Source: Marivibrio halodurans
GTDB lineage: Bacteria > Pseudomonadota > Alphaproteobacteria > UBA8366 > Aestuariispiraceae
Length of the DNA stretch: 64,000 bases
NCBI RefSeq assembly: GCF_017963645.1
Contig: NZ_JAGMWN010000010.1
Location: 56,808 to 120,807, forward strand
Direction: 5' to 3'
Shown here: positions 50,350 to 60,363 of the stretch, in pieces
How the letters are laid out: every line of letters begins with the position of its first letter
Numbering within the stretch: the stretch's first letter is position 1
Notes under the pieces: generated by a model
The model's input: only the letters and a program-made list of their open reading frames with translations
What the model was told of the DNA's origin: nothing
Database searches by the model: none
Made by a program: the position numbers and the translations under genes

Positions 50350-51294
50350 GTGACGCGGGTCCTGGTGATCAAGCTCGGCGCGTTGGGCGATTTCGTCCAG
50401 GCGCTGGGGCCGATGCAGGCGATCCGCCGGCATCATCCGGCCGCGCGGCTGACCCTGCTGACCACGCCGCCCTTCGAGGCGCTGGGAAGGCGCTGCGGTT
50501 GGTTCGACGATGTCTGGACGACGCGGCGCTCGCGCCGCCCCGGCGATTGGCTGGCACTGCGCCGGCGCCTGATCGGCGGGCGTTTCGACATGGTCTACGA
50601 TCTGCAAACGTCCGATCGGTCCTCCTTCATGTGGCACCTGATGTGGCCGTGCCGACCGCCGATGTCGGGAATCGCGCGCGGATGCTCCCATCCCCACGAC
50701 AACCCGGCCCGGGATCGGATGCACACGATCGACCGGCAGCGCGATCAACTCGCCCGGGCGGGCATCGCGGAGGTGCCGCCGCCGGATCTGGGTTGGATGG
50801 CGGGCGATCTCTCCGGCCTCGACTTGCCCGAGGCGGCGCCGGGCGGCGGATATGCCCTGTTGGTGCCGGGCGGGGCGGCGCACCGGCCGGATAAGCGCTG
50901 GCCGGTCGCGCGCTATGCCGATCTGGCCGGGCGCCTCGCCGGGCAGGGGATGACACCGCTTCTGATCGGTACCGCCGCCGACGCGGAGGCCACGGACGCG
51001 ATCGCGCGGGCCTGTCCGGCGGCCATCGATCTCACCGGGCGGACGGATGTGCTGACGCTCGCGGCGCTCGCCCGCCGGGCGGCCCTGGCCGTGGGCAACG
51101 ACACGGGCCCGATGCATCTGTGCGCGTTGGCGGGATGCCCCTGCCTTGTCCTCTATGGGGCGGCCAGCGATCCGGCGCTCTGCGGCCAGCGCGGCGCCGC
51201 GGTGAAGATCATGCGGGTCGACCGGCTCGATGATCTCGATATCGACGTGGTCGCGCACGCGGCGGCCGACCTGCGAGCGGGTGTCGAGCGATGA
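50350..51294 (+). CDS. Glycosyltransferase family 9 (heptosyltransferase-like)
   Basis: A 314-residue ADP-heptose:LPS heptosyltransferase-fold protein with RVLVIKLGALGDFVQALGPM at the N-terminus. GGAAHRPDKRWPVARYADLA, LIGTAADAE, IDLTGRTDVLTLAALARRA, and the donor-site AVGNDTGPMHLCALAGCP follow. It probably adds heptose or a related sugar to the lipid A core. The start is ambiguous: GTG 50350 gives the family N-terminus, but in-frame ATGs at 50335, 50332, 50314 and 50293 overlap or approach the preceding stop. Confidence 0.87.
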   Translation: MTRVLVIKLGALGDFVQALGPMQAIRRHHPAARLTLLTTPPFEALGRRCGWFDDVWTTRRSRRPGDWLALRRRLIGGRFDMVYDLQTSDRSSFMWHLMWPCRPPMSGIARGCSHPHDNPARDRMHTIDRQRDQLARAGIAEVPPPDLGWMAGDLSGLDLPEAAPGGGYALLVPGGAAHRPDKRWPVARYADLAGRLAGQGMTPLLIGTAADAEATDAIARACPAAIDLTGRTDVLTLAALARRAALAVGNDTGPMHLCALAGCPCLVLYGAASDPALCGQRGAAVKIMRVDRLDDLDIDVVAHAAADLRAGVER

Positions 51295-51759
51295 GAATCC
51301 GGACCCGGCGCGCCTCGCATTCTTGCTGACGGGCCGGTCCGACAGGGAACCCCCCGGGCATCCGGCAGCCGCCCATGCGGTCACCACGGGAAGGCGGCAT
51401 GCCAGGGCGCGCGGCGGTTCGATTCATCGGAAATGTCGCAATGAGATGAGAATGATCCGCAATCGTCGGTTCCGTCCCGTTGCCGGATCGGCTACTACTA
51501 TTCCCGGCCGATGTTGCGCCGCACACTGGACCCGTTATCATCCGCCGGGGGGCGCACGGGGAGGGCGCGCGCACGCATCCGGAAGGATCATTGCCGATGG
51601 GGGGGGGCCGTTCGGGTCGCCGATTCTTGTTTCCAGCCACGCCACACCACGCCATGCCACGACGCCCCGTGCCGCGAGGCGGGATACCGCCCGTGACCGC
51701 CGCCCTGTTCGGCGTGGCTTCATCCCGGACGACCGAGACCGGCTCGCGAGGAGATACCG
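51295..51759. other. Intergenic region before the first chemoreceptor gene
   Basis: About 465 bp. Small open frames here show no family resemblance or ribosome sites. A run of nine to ten G near 51598-51607 is the only compositional oddity. No clear promoter or RNA gene was found. Confidence 0.4.
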
Positions 51760-53826
51760 ATGCCCGTACTTAAGCGAATTCGTTTCAAAGTACCCAATCC
51801 GCTGAAGATGTTCCGCATTCGGACGAAGACGCTGGGCGGGTTCGCCATGGTCCTCGCCCTGCTGCTGGTGGTCGGCGGGTTCGCCACCTACGGGCTGATG
51901 ATGGGGGGAACGACCTTCACGGAATATCGGCGCCTGGCGCAGCAGTCGAATGCCAGCGCGGACGTCTCGGCGGCGATGATGCGTACCCGGATCGCGGTCG
52001 AGACCTATATCGGCGCGACCAACGCCGCCAATGCCGAAACCGTCCGCAAGGCGGTCGCGGAAACCGAGCGCGCGGGCGAGAAGGCGCTGGCCGCCATGAC
52101 GACGCCGGACCAGATCCAGACATTGGAGGATATCGTCGCGCGCGTCGCCAGCTATGGCGAAGCCTTCGACAAGATGGTCGAGCAGCAGGCGCGGCGGAAC
52201 GAGATCGTCGAGGGCACCTTGGCCGAGCTTGGCCCCGCGATCGCGGAAACCTTCCGGGAAGTGATGAAGAACGCCTTGGCGGAGGGCAATATAGAGGCGA
52301 CATACCGCGCCGGCACCATGCAGGAAGCCTATCTCACCGCCCGGTTGAACAGCCAGGAATTCCTGCTCGACAACAACATGGCCGACTACAATGCCGCGGT
52401 GGAGTCGCTGGAAACGGTGCGCGGTGACACGCAGGTTCTGTTGCGTGAAATCAAGGACCCCTCGAGCCGCCGGTTGTTGCGCGGTGTTATCGGCGATGTG
52501 CGCGACTTCGCCGAAACCTTGGGGGGCATACATGAGGCGATCACGGCGCGCGACACCATCCTGCGCGAGGAACTCAAGGTCCTCGGGCCGGAAGTGATGC
52601 TGCTGACCTCCTGGATGGTGACCGACAACCAGAAAACCCAGGACGAGATGGGGGCCGAGGCCAGCGCCTTCATGGAACGCGCCAATATGATCGTCGGCGG
52701 TTCCGTGCTGGTGGCGTTGCTGCTGGGGGGCGCGCTGGCTTGGCTGATCGGCTCCGGCATCGCCAAACCGGTGGGCAAGATGACGGCCGCCATGCGCCGG
52801 CTCGCCGATGGGGATCATGCGGTGGAGATCCCGGCCCGCGACTATCGCGACGAGATCGGCGAAATGGCCGCGACCGTCGACGTCTTCAAGCAGAACGCGA
52901 TCGAGCGCGAGGCATCGATGGCCCGCGAGGCCGATATGCGCGAGAAGGAGAAGGAAGCCGTCCGCGCCCGCGAGGAACGCGCGCGCCGGCTGGAGGAGAT
53001 CATTGCCGGCTTCGACACCGAAAGCCGGGAGGTGGTCGCCGCCCTGACGGAATCGGCGGCCGAGTTGAAGCGCACGGCCACCGATGTCTCCACCGTGGCG
53101 GAGCAGACGGATCGTCAATCGACCGCCGTCGCCGCCGCGTCCCAGGAGGCGTCGACCAATGTGCAGACGGTCGCGACGGCGTCCGAGCAATTGCGCGCCT
53201 CGATCCAGGAAATATCGCGTCAGGTCAGCGGCGCCGCCGAGATCGCCGGTCAGGCGAACGAGACCGCCGGCGACGCGGAGGAGAAGATCCGGCATCTGGA
53301 ACAGGCCGCCGCCCAGATCGGCGAGGTGACGCAACTTATCAACGATATCGCGGAGCAGACCAACCTGCTGGCCCTCAACGCCACCATCGAGGCCGCCCGC
53401 GCGGGCGAGTCCGGCAAGGGCTTCGCCGTCGTCGCCCAGGAGGTGAAGTCGCTGGCCGAGCAGACCGGCAAGGCGACCGAGGATATCCGCCGCCAGATCG
53501 ATTCGATGCAACGCGAGACCCGTCAGTCGGCCGAGGCCGTGCATTCCATCGGCACCGTGGTGCGGCAGGTCAGCGAATACACCACCTCGATCTCCTCCGC
53601 GATCGAGGAGCAGACGGCCGCGACCGACGAGATCGCGCACAATGTCTCCCAAGCCTCCGCCGCCAGCGCCGATGTCGCGAGCAATATCGAAGGCGTGGCC
53701 GAGGCGTCGAAACAGACCGGCGCGGCGTCCGAATCCCTGCGTCAGGTGTCGGACTCGCTCGATGAGCGCGCCCGCGACATGAAGCGCAGCGTGGAGAGTT
53801 TCCTAGACGGCGTGAAGGCGCTTTGA
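51760..53826 (+). CDS. Methyl-accepting chemotaxis protein 1
   Basis: A 688-residue transmembrane chemoreceptor. TM1 lies near residues 27-49 ([21 protein letters not shown]). A long helical periplasmic sensor (about 50-305) resembles the helical bimodular type, and TM2 is near 308-331. A HAMP domain ([22 protein letters not shown]) leads to the signalling domain with the highly conserved tip [19 protein letters not shown]. It transmits ligand signals to CheA/CheW. GAGGAGA precedes ATG 51760. A close paralogue follows 195 bp downstream. Confidence 0.92.
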   Translation: MPVLKRIRFKVPNPLKMFRIRTKTLGGFAMVLALLLVVGGFATYGLMMGGTTFTEYRRLAQQSNASADVSAAMMRTRIAVETYIGATNAANAETVRKAVAETERAGEKALAAMTTPDQIQTLEDIVARVASYGEAFDKMVEQQARRNEIVEGTLAELGPAIAETFREVMKNALAEGNIEATYRAGTMQEAYLTARLNSQEFLLDNNMADYNAAVESLETVRGDTQVLLREIKDPSSRRLLRGVIGDVRDFAETLGGIHEAITARDTILREELKVLGPEVMLLTSWMVTDNQKTQDEMGAEASAFMERANMIVGGSVLVALLLGGALAWLIGSGIAKPVGKMTAAMRRLADGDHAVEIPARDYRDEIGEMAATVDVFKQNAIEREASMAREADMREKEKEAVRAREERARRLEEIIAGFDTESREVVAALTESAAELKRTATDVSTVAEQTDRQSTAVAAASQEASTNVQTVATASEQLRASIQEISRQVSGAAEIAGQANETAGDAEEKIRHLEQAAAQIGEVTQLINDIAEQTNLLALNATIEAARAGESGKGFAVVAQEVKSLAEQTGKATEDIRRQIDSMQRETRQSAEAVHSIGTVVRQVSEYTTSISSAIEEQTAATDEIAHNVSQASAASADVASNIEGVAEASKQTGAASESLRQVSDSLDERARDMKRSVESFLDGVKAL

Positions 53827-53979
53827 ACGGCGGGACGCCGCGTCCTTCACCGTTTCCGACCCGACCTGGCCCGGCCTGGCCCGGCCTTGGCCAAAGAACC
53901 GAATGCGATCGGATGCCCGTTTCTAGGCATATCGACCCATATTGCCTGAAACATTAACTTTTAGTTTAGTGTTTTAGTA

Positions 53980-53985
53980 TATACT
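53980..53985 (+). promoter_or_regulatory. Possible -10 box of the second chemoreceptor gene
   Basis: TATACT in an AT-rich patch 36 bp before the start, preceded by three TTTAG repeats (53961-53977). No good -35 box at standard spacing, so an activator or another sigma factor may be needed. Confidence 0.3.
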
Positions 53986-54021
53986 CGCACGAGATTTAAC
54001 GCCATGGATATGGAGCGTGCG

Positions 54022-56055
54022 ATGAGGCTCTTCAGGAACGTTCGCATCAAGAGCAAGGTCTTCGGCGGCTTCGGGGCGGTTCTCTTGCTTCTACTGCTCG
54101 TGGGCGGTGGCGGTGTCTTCGGATTGAACCAAACCGGCGATACGTTTCTGGATTATCGTGCCCTGGCTCGTAAGTCCGCTGAAAGCGCCGAGGTTTCCGA
54201 TGCGATGATGCAGGCCCGCATCGCCGTGAAGACCTATCTGGTCACGCCGACGCCGGCGCGGGCGGATACGGTGCGAAGCGCGGTGGCGGATGTCGGCACG
54301 GCATCGGCCGAGGCCCGGGAGGTCTTGGAATCGCCGGCGGATATCGAAGTCATGGACGGCATCGACAGGCAGGCGGCACGCTATGCCGACGCGTTCGAAA
54401 CCGCGGTCCATCTGACCGATCGCCGGATGACGATCATGAGCGGCACGCTCGACCGTCTCGGCCCGGTCCTGCGCGAGAAACTGGCCGCGATCGTCGAGAA
54501 CACGCATGACAGCAACGATCCCGATGCGTCCTATCGCGCGGCGCGCACCGAGGAAAGCTATCTCCTGGCACGTCTCTTCGTTCAGAAGTTCCTCAACAGC
54601 AACCAACGCGATGATTTCGAGCGCGTCATCCGTGAATTCGAGGCCGTGCAGGAGCATGTGGCCGCGTTGAAGTCGGTCCTCGTCACGGCGGAGAATCGTC
54701 GTCTCGTCGATGAGGTCATCGAAGGGATCGTCACATACAAGGAGGGGGTCGAGGCGGTCTACGAGACCACGACCGCCCGTAACGAGGCGGTCGAGGGGGA
54801 GCTTGACGTCATCGGACCGGCGGTCATGGCCGTTGCCGATGAATTCGTATCGGCCGCGGTGCGCGACCAGGACACATTGGGTCCGAAGGCGGCCGCCCTG
54901 ATCGAAACCGTCGTCACCCTTGTCACCGTCGTCGCGTTGGCCGCCTTGTTGCTGGGGCTGCTGCTCGCCTGGTTGATCGGCACCGGCATCGCGGGTCCGA
55001 TCGGTGCGATGACCGCCGCCATGAGACGGTTGGCCGACGGCGACAACACGGTCGAGGTGCCGGCGCGGGACCAAAAGGACGAGGTCGGCGAGATGGCGAC
55101 CGCGGTCGAGGTGTTCAAGCGCACCGCGATCGAGCGCGTGGCCGCCGAGAAGCAGGCGGAGGACCTCCGCGTCAAGGAGCAGGAGGCGGTCCGCCAGCGC
55201 GAAGCGCGGGCCAAGCGTATGGAGGAACTCGTCGCCGGCTTCGACAGTCAGAGCCGCGAGGTCATTCGCGCGCTCTCCCATTCCGCCGAGGACCTGAAAC
55301 GCACCGCCGAGGACGTCTCCGCCGTCGCGGAACAGACGGACCGTCAGTCGAGCGCGGTCGCCGCCGCCTCGCAGGAGGCCTCGACCAACGTGCAGACGGT
55401 CGCCGCCGCGTCGGACGAGCTGCGGTCCTCGATCCAGGAGATCGCGCGTCAGGTCACCGGCGCTTCCGAGATCGCGAGCGAGGCCGCCCGCACGGCCGAG
55501 GAGGCGGAGGCGAAGATACGCCGTCTCGAAATTGCCGCCCGGCAGATCGGCGAGGTCACGCAGTTGATCAACGATATCGCGGAGCAGACCAATCTGCTGG
55601 CCCTCAACGCCACCATTGAATCCGCCCGGGCGGGTGAGATGGGCAAGGGGTTCGCCGTGGTCGCCAACGAGGTGAAGTCGCTTGCTTCGCAAACGGGGAA
55701 AGCGACCGAGGATATTCGCGCCCAGATCGAGGAAATGCAGCGCGAGACCAATCTCTCCGCCGCCGCCGTGCAAAGTATCAGCGAGGTCGTGCGACGGGTG
55801 AACGAATATACCGCTTCCATTTCCTCCGCCATCGAGGAACAGGCGGCCGCGACCGACGAGATCAGTCAGAATGTCGGTCAGGCGTCATCGGCGAGCGCGG
55901 AGGTCGCGACCAATATCGACGGCGTCGCCCAGGCGTCGAAGCAAACCGGCATCGCCTCCGAGGAGCTTCTCAAGGTCTCGCGTGTCTTGGGCGACCGGTC
56001 GACGGAGATGAAAACCAATGTGGAGCAGTTCCTCGACGGTGTGAAGACGCTCTGA
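54022..56055 (+). CDS. Methyl-accepting chemotaxis protein 2 (paralogue of the preceding gene)
   Basis: A 677-residue chemoreceptor with the same architecture as its neighbour: TM1 ([16 protein letters not shown]), helical periplasmic sensor, TM2 ([21 protein letters not shown]), HAMP and a signalling domain. The HAMP and signalling regions are nearly the same, down to [20 protein letters not shown]; the sensors differ more, suggesting duplication followed by ligand change. ATG 54022 is chosen because GGAG lies six bases upstream; ATG 54004 and 54010 are possible. The region before it (53,930-54,000) is AT-rich, with a TATACT box at 53980-53985. Confidence 0.92.
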   Translation: MRLFRNVRIKSKVFGGFGAVLLLLLLVGGGGVFGLNQTGDTFLDYRALARKSAESAEVSDAMMQARIAVKTYLVTPTPARADTVRSAVADVGTASAEAREVLESPADIEVMDGIDRQAARYADAFETAVHLTDRRMTIMSGTLDRLGPVLREKLAAIVENTHDSNDPDASYRAARTEESYLLARLFVQKFLNSNQRDDFERVIREFEAVQEHVAALKSVLVTAENRRLVDEVIEGIVTYKEGVEAVYETTTARNEAVEGELDVIGPAVMAVADEFVSAAVRDQDTLGPKAAALIETVVTLVTVVALAALLLGLLLAWLIGTGIAGPIGAMTAAMRRLADGDNTVEVPARDQKDEVGEMATAVEVFKRTAIERVAAEKQAEDLRVKEQEAVRQREARAKRMEELVAGFDSQSREVIRALSHSAEDLKRTAEDVSAVAEQTDRQSSAVAAASQEASTNVQTVAAASDELRSSIQEIARQVTGASEIASEAARTAEEAEAKIRRLEIAARQIGEVTQLINDIAEQTNLLALNATIESARAGEMGKGFAVVANEVKSLASQTGKATEDIRAQIEEMQRETNLSAAAVQSISEVVRRVNEYTASISSAIEEQAAATDEISQNVGQASSASAEVATNIDGVAQASKQTGIASEELLKVSRVLGDRSTEMKTNVEQFLDGVKTL

Positions 56056-56080
56056 CGGTCAAGGGATCGGTTTCGCCGCG

Positions 56081-56135
56081 GGGCGGGCGGGCATCGCCGG
56101 CGCAGGGCCGGTTGATACCGCCCGCCCTTTGCTTT
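56081..56135 (+). terminator. Terminator after the second chemoreceptor gene
   Basis: GGGCGGGCGG (56081-56090) pairs perfectly with CCGCCCGCCC (56118-56127); an inner GCCGG/CCGGT-type helix fills the loop. TTTGCTTT follows. Confidence 0.78.
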
Positions 56136-56361
56136 ACAAGGCGGCCATTCGCGGGTCCGGTCGGTTCATGCCGGACTCCTAATCGGGGATTCCGTTCGCC
56201 GCCCTTGGTTGGGGCGAGGCGGGGTTCGAACGACAACGAAGCGCACCGATATCGCGCCCGGGTTATCCGCCCCTCTCCGCCGGAGAGATTTGGGCCGCCC
56301 TGGACGCCGCTTTAGACAGTGCCCCGTTTGGTGGACGGGACTGGAAAGGAGCGAAAAGGCC
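56136..56361 (+). other. Leader region of thrS
   Basis: About 225 bp between the chemoreceptor terminator and thrS. I found no T-box, tRNA-like leader or clear promoter boxes. An upstream in-frame extension of thrS to 56209 lacks family resemblance. Confidence 0.35.
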
Positions 56362-58305
56362 ATGGTCGCCTTGACCCTTCCCGATGGCAGCGTGAAATCC
56401 TATGACGGCGCCGTGACGGCGCAGCAGGTCGCCGAGGAGATCGGCCCCGGTCTCGCCAAGGCCGCGGTCCTCGCCAAGGTCGACGGCGCGGAATGGGATC
56501 TCAACCGCCCGATCGAGCATGACGCGAAGCTTGAACTGATCCGGCGCCAGGACGACGAGGCGCTGGAGCTGATCCGCCATGACGCCGCCCATGTGCTGGC
56601 GATGGCGGTGCAGGAACTCTATCCCGGCACGCAGATCACCTTCGGCCCGGCGACGGAGGACGGCTTCTATTACGATTTCCATCGCGAGGAGCCCTTCTCG
56701 ACCGAGGATTTCGAGGCGATCGAGCAGCGCATGAAGGAGATCGTCGCGCGCGATGTCCCGATCCGCCGCGAGGTGTGGAGCCGCGAGGACGTCGCCCGCT
56801 TCTTCGAGCAGCAGGGTGAGAGCTTCAAGGCCGAATGGGTCTGGGAACTGCCCGAGGGCGAGGAAATCACGATGTACCGGCAGGGCGATTGGATCGACCT
56901 TTGCCGGGGTCCGCACCTGCCCACGACGGGTAAGCTCGGCACGGCCTTCAAGCTGATGAAGCTGGCCGGTGCCTATTGGCGCGGCGATGCCTCGCGCCCG
57001 CAGCTTCAGCGCATCTACGGCACCGCCTGGCGGGACGAGAAGGAACTGAAAGCCCATCTCCTGCGCATTGAGGAGGCGGAGAAGCGCGATCACCGCAAGC
57101 TCGGCCGGCAGCTCGACCTCTTCCACATGCAGGACGAGGCGCAGGGCTCGATCTTCTGGCATCCAAAGGGCTGGACCCTCTATCGCATGGTCGAGGGTTA
57201 TGTCCGCCGGCGCCAGGAACGCGCCGGCTATGTCGAGGTGAAGACGCCGCAGCTCGTCGACCGCGCGCTGTGGGAGCGCTCCGGCCATTGGGACAAATTC
57301 CGGGAGCATATGTTCATCGCCGAGGTGGACGAGGGCGGTGCCGGCCGCCAGGAGGACAAGCGCCACCTCGCGCTGAAGCCGATGAACTGCCCGGGTCATG
57401 TCCAGGTCTTCAAGCAGGGCATCAAGAGTTATCGCGACCTGCCGATCCGCATGGCGGAGTTCGGCTCCTGCCACCGCTACGAGCCGCACGGTGCCCTGCA
57501 CGGGCTGATGCGCGTGCGCGCCTTCACCCAGGACGACGCGCATATCTTCTGCACCGAGGATCAGATCGAGGCGGAGACGAAGGATTTTATCGATCTTCTG
57601 ATGTCGATCTACAAGGATTTCGGCTTCGAGGATGTCCGCATCAAATTCTCCGACCGGCCGGAGGTCCGCGCCGGCTCGGACGAGACCTGGGACAAGGCGG
57701 AGGCGGCGCTGAAGGCCGCGACCACCGCCGCGGGGGCAAGCTTCACGCTCAATCCGGGGGAGGGCGCCTTCTATGGCCCGAAGCTCGAATTCGTGCTGCG
57801 CGACGCGATCGGCCGCGATTGGCAGTGCGGTACGCTGCAGGTCGATCTCGTCCTGCCGGAGCGTCTCGACGCCACCTACATGGCGGAGGACGGAGAGCGG
57901 TACCGCCCGGTCATGCTGCACCGGGCGATCGTGGGCTCGTTCGAACGGTTCATCGGCATCCTGATCGAGCAGTTCGCGGGGCGCTTCCCGGCCTGGCTGG
58001 CGCCGGTCCAGGTGGCGGTCGCGACCATCACGAACGAGGCCGACGACTACGCGCGGGAGGTCGCCACGGCCTGCCGCGAAGCGGGACTTCGCGTTCAGAC
58101 GGACCTGCGCAACGAGAAGATCAACTTCAAGATCCGCGAGCTTTCGCTGGCAAAGATTCCGGCCGTTTTGGTCGTCGGCCGGCGCGAGGCGGATGAACGC
58201 ACCGTCGCGATGCGCCGATTGGGCGGCAAGGCACAGGAAATCCTTGCGCTTGACGAAGCGCTTACTATCCTGAGAGAAGAAGCGGTGATGCCGGGAGGCG
58301 ATTGA
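56362..58305 (+). CDS. thrS: ThrS, threonyl-tRNA synthetase
   Basis: A 647-residue class II synthetase. A TGS domain ([19 protein letters not shown], residues 1-63) is followed by the editing SAD domain with [16 protein letters not shown] and GFYYDF. The catalytic core has the zinc-binding [11 protein letters not shown], motif 2 [20 protein letters not shown] with [10 protein letters not shown], and motif 3 [16 protein letters not shown]. The C-terminal anticodon-binding domain completes it. It charges tRNA-Thr; a tRNA-Thr gene lies 0.8 kb downstream after infC. ATG 56362 gives the standard N-terminus. Confidence 0.97.
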   Translation: MVALTLPDGSVKSYDGAVTAQQVAEEIGPGLAKAAVLAKVDGAEWDLNRPIEHDAKLELIRRQDDEALELIRHDAAHVLAMAVQELYPGTQITFGPATEDGFYYDFHREEPFSTEDFEAIEQRMKEIVARDVPIRREVWSREDVARFFEQQGESFKAEWVWELPEGEEITMYRQGDWIDLCRGPHLPTTGKLGTAFKLMKLAGAYWRGDASRPQLQRIYGTAWRDEKELKAHLLRIEEAEKRDHRKLGRQLDLFHMQDEAQGSIFWHPKGWTLYRMVEGYVRRRQERAGYVEVKTPQLVDRALWERSGHWDKFREHMFIAEVDEGGAGRQEDKRHLALKPMNCPGHVQVFKQGIKSYRDLPIRMAEFGSCHRYEPHGALHGLMRVRAFTQDDAHIFCTEDQIEAETKDFIDLLMSIYKDFGFEDVRIKFSDRPEVRAGSDETWDKAEAALKAATTAAGASFTLNPGEGAFYGPKLEFVLRDAIGRDWQCGTLQVDLVLPERLDATYMAEDGERYRPVMLHRAIVGSFERFIGILIEQFAGRFPAWLAPVQVAVATITNEADDYAREVATACREAGLRVQTDLRNEKINFKIRELSLAKIPAVLVVGRREADERTVAMRRLGGKAQEILALDEALTILREEAVMPGGD

Positions 58306-58381
58306 CAAGTCGGTCGCTCCCGGACGACCCGTTACCGAATTTTACCCTGACACCACGACAGCGGGCCCGAAAGATGGCCCC

Positions 58382-58395
58382 AGGAGGACCCCATA
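58382..58395 (+). promoter_or_regulatory. Ribosome binding site and ATA start codon of infC
   Basis: AGGAGG (58382-58387), five bases, then ATA (58393-58395). The near-perfect site is what identifies the unusual start. Confidence 0.75.
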
Positions 58396-58929
58396 CGTCG
58401 ACCCCACTACGCTCCGCCCCCGACCAAGGAGGGCCCACGCGTCAATGAGGAGATCCGCGTGCCGGAGGTGCGCGTGATCGACCAGGATGGCGAGCAGCTC
58501 GGCGTCATGTCCGTCGCGGACGCGATGCGGCATGCCGCGGAGGCCGGACTCGATCTCGTCGAGGTTTCTCCGACGGCGAAGCCGCCGGTCACCAAGATCC
58601 TCGACTATGGCAAGTTCAAATACGAACAGCAGAAGAAAAAGAACGAAGCCAAGAAGAAGCAGAAGACGATCGAGCTCAAGGAGATCAAGTTCCGGCCGAA
58701 CATCGACCAGCATGATTACGATGTGAAGATGAAGTCGATGCACAAGTTCATCGACGAGGGCGACAAGGTGAAGGTCACCCTGCGCTTCCGGGGTCGTGAG
58801 CTGGCGCACCAGGAGTTGGGGCTCGAGGTTCTGAACCGCGTCCGCGACGAGATGGCGGACAAGGCGAAGGTCGAGCAGAATCCGAACATGGAAGGCCGCC
58901 AGATGGTCATGGTGCTGGCGCCGCGCTGA
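58393..58929 (+). CDS. infC: InfC, translation initiation factor IF-3, apparent ATA start
   Basis: A 178-residue IF-3. The N-domain reads [20 protein letters not shown] and [20 protein letters not shown], then a lysine-rich linker ([12 protein letters not shown]). The C-domain has [18 protein letters not shown] and [14 protein letters not shown]. No ATG, GTG or TTG sits at the family N-terminus; the first such codon (GTG 58459) would cut off conserved residues. An ATA at 58393, exactly five bases after AGGAGG (58382-58387), gives the expected [20 protein letters not shown] rare start fits the known IF-3 self-control, in which the factor discriminates against its own non-standard codon. Confidence 0.9.
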   Translation: MRRPHYAPPPTKEGPRVNEEIRVPEVRVIDQDGEQLGVMSVADAMRHAAEAGLDLVEVSPTAKPPVTKILDYGKFKYEQQKKKNEAKKKQKTIELKEIKFRPNIDQHDYDVKMKSMHKFIDEGDKVKVTLRFRGRELAHQELGLEVLNRVRDEMADKAKVEQNPNMEGRQMVMVLAPR

Positions 58930-58940
58930 ATCGGATCGGC

Positions 58941-58999
58941 AAGAACGGCGCGGGTGCGCGGTGGGACGGCGATGCCCGGCCCCACCCCGCGCCGTTCTT
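58941..58999 (+). terminator. Hairpin after infC
   Basis: AAGAACGGCGCGGG (58941-58954) is perfectly complementary to CCCGCGCCGTTCTT (58986-58999), a 14-bp stem with a 31-base loop. There is no strong T run, so it may be a factor-assisted terminator or a stabilising 3' end. Confidence 0.6.
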
Positions 59000-59119
59000 C
59001 CGTCCCGGCACCATTCTGCACGCTTGCCCCATTCTCCACGCTTGCAATATGGCGACGCTCCCCCTATTTTCCGCCGCGTCCGCCGGTGAAGGGGTGCAAC
59101 GCCGCCCGCCGAACGGAAA

Positions 59120-59195
59120 GCCGCCTTAGCTCAGTTGGTAGAGCATCGCATTCGTAATGCGGGGGTCGCGTGTTCGAGTCACGCAGGCGGCACCA
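59120..59195 (+). tRNA. tRNA-Thr (anticodon CGT), CCA encoded
   Basis: The full cloverleaf is present. The acceptor GCCGCCT (59120-59126) pairs with AGGCGGC (59185-59191), and the D arm is GCTC/GAGC. The anticodon stem TCGCA/TGCGG encloses the loop TTCGTAA with anticodon CGT (59153-59155). The T arm is GCGTG/CACGC with loop TTCGAGT, followed by discriminator A and genomic CCA. It reads ACG codons. It marks the edge of the conserved chromosome: accessory DNA begins immediately after it. Confidence 0.97.
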
Positions 59196-59256
59196 TTCCT
59201 TTTCCTGACATCGCCAGACTATACCAAGAGCCCAAAGACATTGGGTTTTTTGGTGT

Positions 59257-59825
59257 TCAAGTAACCGATTTCACGGGCATAGCCACGGGCTCTTTGAACG
59301 GCAAGCGAATGACCGGATTTCGCCCAGGCTGTCCCCCGGTTTTCCAGCCTTCGTAAGGGGGGCGCGAGGAATCGCATCGGGTGTTCAATCACGCCCGCAA
59401 AAGGGCGCGCCGCGATAGGCTTTTCGCTCCAGTTCCTTCGCCTTGGTGGCGCTCGTCTTCGTACAATAGGCCCCAGGCGCGCCAAACCGTCCCGCTCCCC
59501 GGCGAATATGGCCTCAACGAAGCCGACAAAGGCGCGGGCTTCTAGTACTTCTTCGAGTCATGCATGCAGCTTGGCCGCAGGAATGGTTTTCCCGGGCGTC
59601 TCACGGTCCCGGTGGCGACAGAAATAATAGGGTGGCGCTTGCCCTTGCTGTGGTCCCGCCCGCGTAGCGGAAAGTCTACGCTCATGTCCTTGCGCATCGG
59701 CGTGATTGGTCGTTCCTTGAGACGCGCCTGAATGCGCCAGAAGCTTTCCTTGGAAATGATGCCGTCATGCTTGGCCGGGCACATGGAGATGCCCCAAGGG
59801 GGGGGCGGCGACATAGCCGCCTTAA
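59257..59825 (-). pseudogene. Degraded large serine recombinase (site-specific integrase remnant)
   Basis: On the minus strand, pieces of a serine recombinase are spread over three frames. The recombinase domain reads WGISMCPAKHDGIISKESFW, then RIQARLKERPITPMRKDMSV and DFPLRG, as in resolvase/integrase proteins of proteobacterial islands. After a one-base deletion (near 59621) the zinc-ribbon continues as PYYFCRHRDRETPGKTI in the next frame. The C-terminal signature IRLPFK appears in a third frame, with a stop at 59257-59259. An additional shift lies in a C-run near 59795. The N-terminal catalytic domain is not found upstream. The gene is dead and lies about 60 bp from the tRNA-Thr 3' end, pointing toward it. 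Confidence 0.7.
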
Positions 59826-60363
59826 AGAATTTGCTTCTGCATGTGCTTCTCCAAAACGGAAGGTGCCGGGAAAAGCTTATCTATGCGTGCGGTAGAGACC
59901 GTTAGAGAATGGCACTGTTGCCTACGCTGATCGCCAATGAGGATTATTTCGGCGGCCCGCGTCCGATAGATGGCCCTTTGCGGCGGTGCGCCTTTGCTTC
60001 GCCTGCTGTCGCTGCGGCCCATGATGCTGATGAACCGGAGCGGACGATGGCGCCAAGCTCTCGTTGCCTGCAAGGCATGAATTCCTGACCAGGACGGTTG
60101 TGTACCTAGAGCTAGGGCGAGGGCCGGGCACGCCGCCCTCAGTTTCCCGACGGATTTATATATCCTATTATGTTCTCATATATCAGTATAAAGACACTTA
60201 TCATATTGCTTGTTCCGTTTTCCGGTGCTACATAAAATCTCACCACGCAACGAACACGCGCCATGAGTGTTTCGCCGATTCGGGCGGACCAGGGCGGCGG
60301 CACCCGGCGCGAGCGCGCGCCGTATCGCGCCGGCACGTGTCATCGACCTATAGGATGGACGCC
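59826..60363. other. Gene-free region before the peptidoglycan-binding toxin-like locus
   Basis: No supported ORF. The stretch 60155-60245 is strikingly AT-rich for this genome and may be the promoter region of the next gene. A segment at 59971-60018 recurs, imperfectly, at 63807-63855. I looked for the missing N-terminus of the recombinase here and did not find it. Confidence 0.4.
59971..60018 (+). repeat. Imperfect direct repeat, left copy
   Basis: ATGGCCCTTTGCGGCGG followed by TGCGCCTTTGCTTCGCCTG (59988-60006). The second part matches 18 of 19 bases at 63825-63843; the flanks are similar with small gaps. The two copies bracket the toxin-like gene block. Confidence 0.5.

Noticed and set aside
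56056..56361. T-box or tRNA-like leader before thrS
   Set aside because: No T-box sequence; such leaders are not expected in this group, and the hairpin found is a plain terminator.
58302..58330. Perfect TTGACA at the thrS stop as an infC promoter
   Set aside because: No acceptable -10 box at 16-18 bp; the position coincides with coding and stop sequence.
58459..58929. infC starting at GTG 58459
   Set aside because: It would drop conserved N-terminal residues ([10 protein letters not shown]) and has a poor ribosome site compared with ATA 58393.
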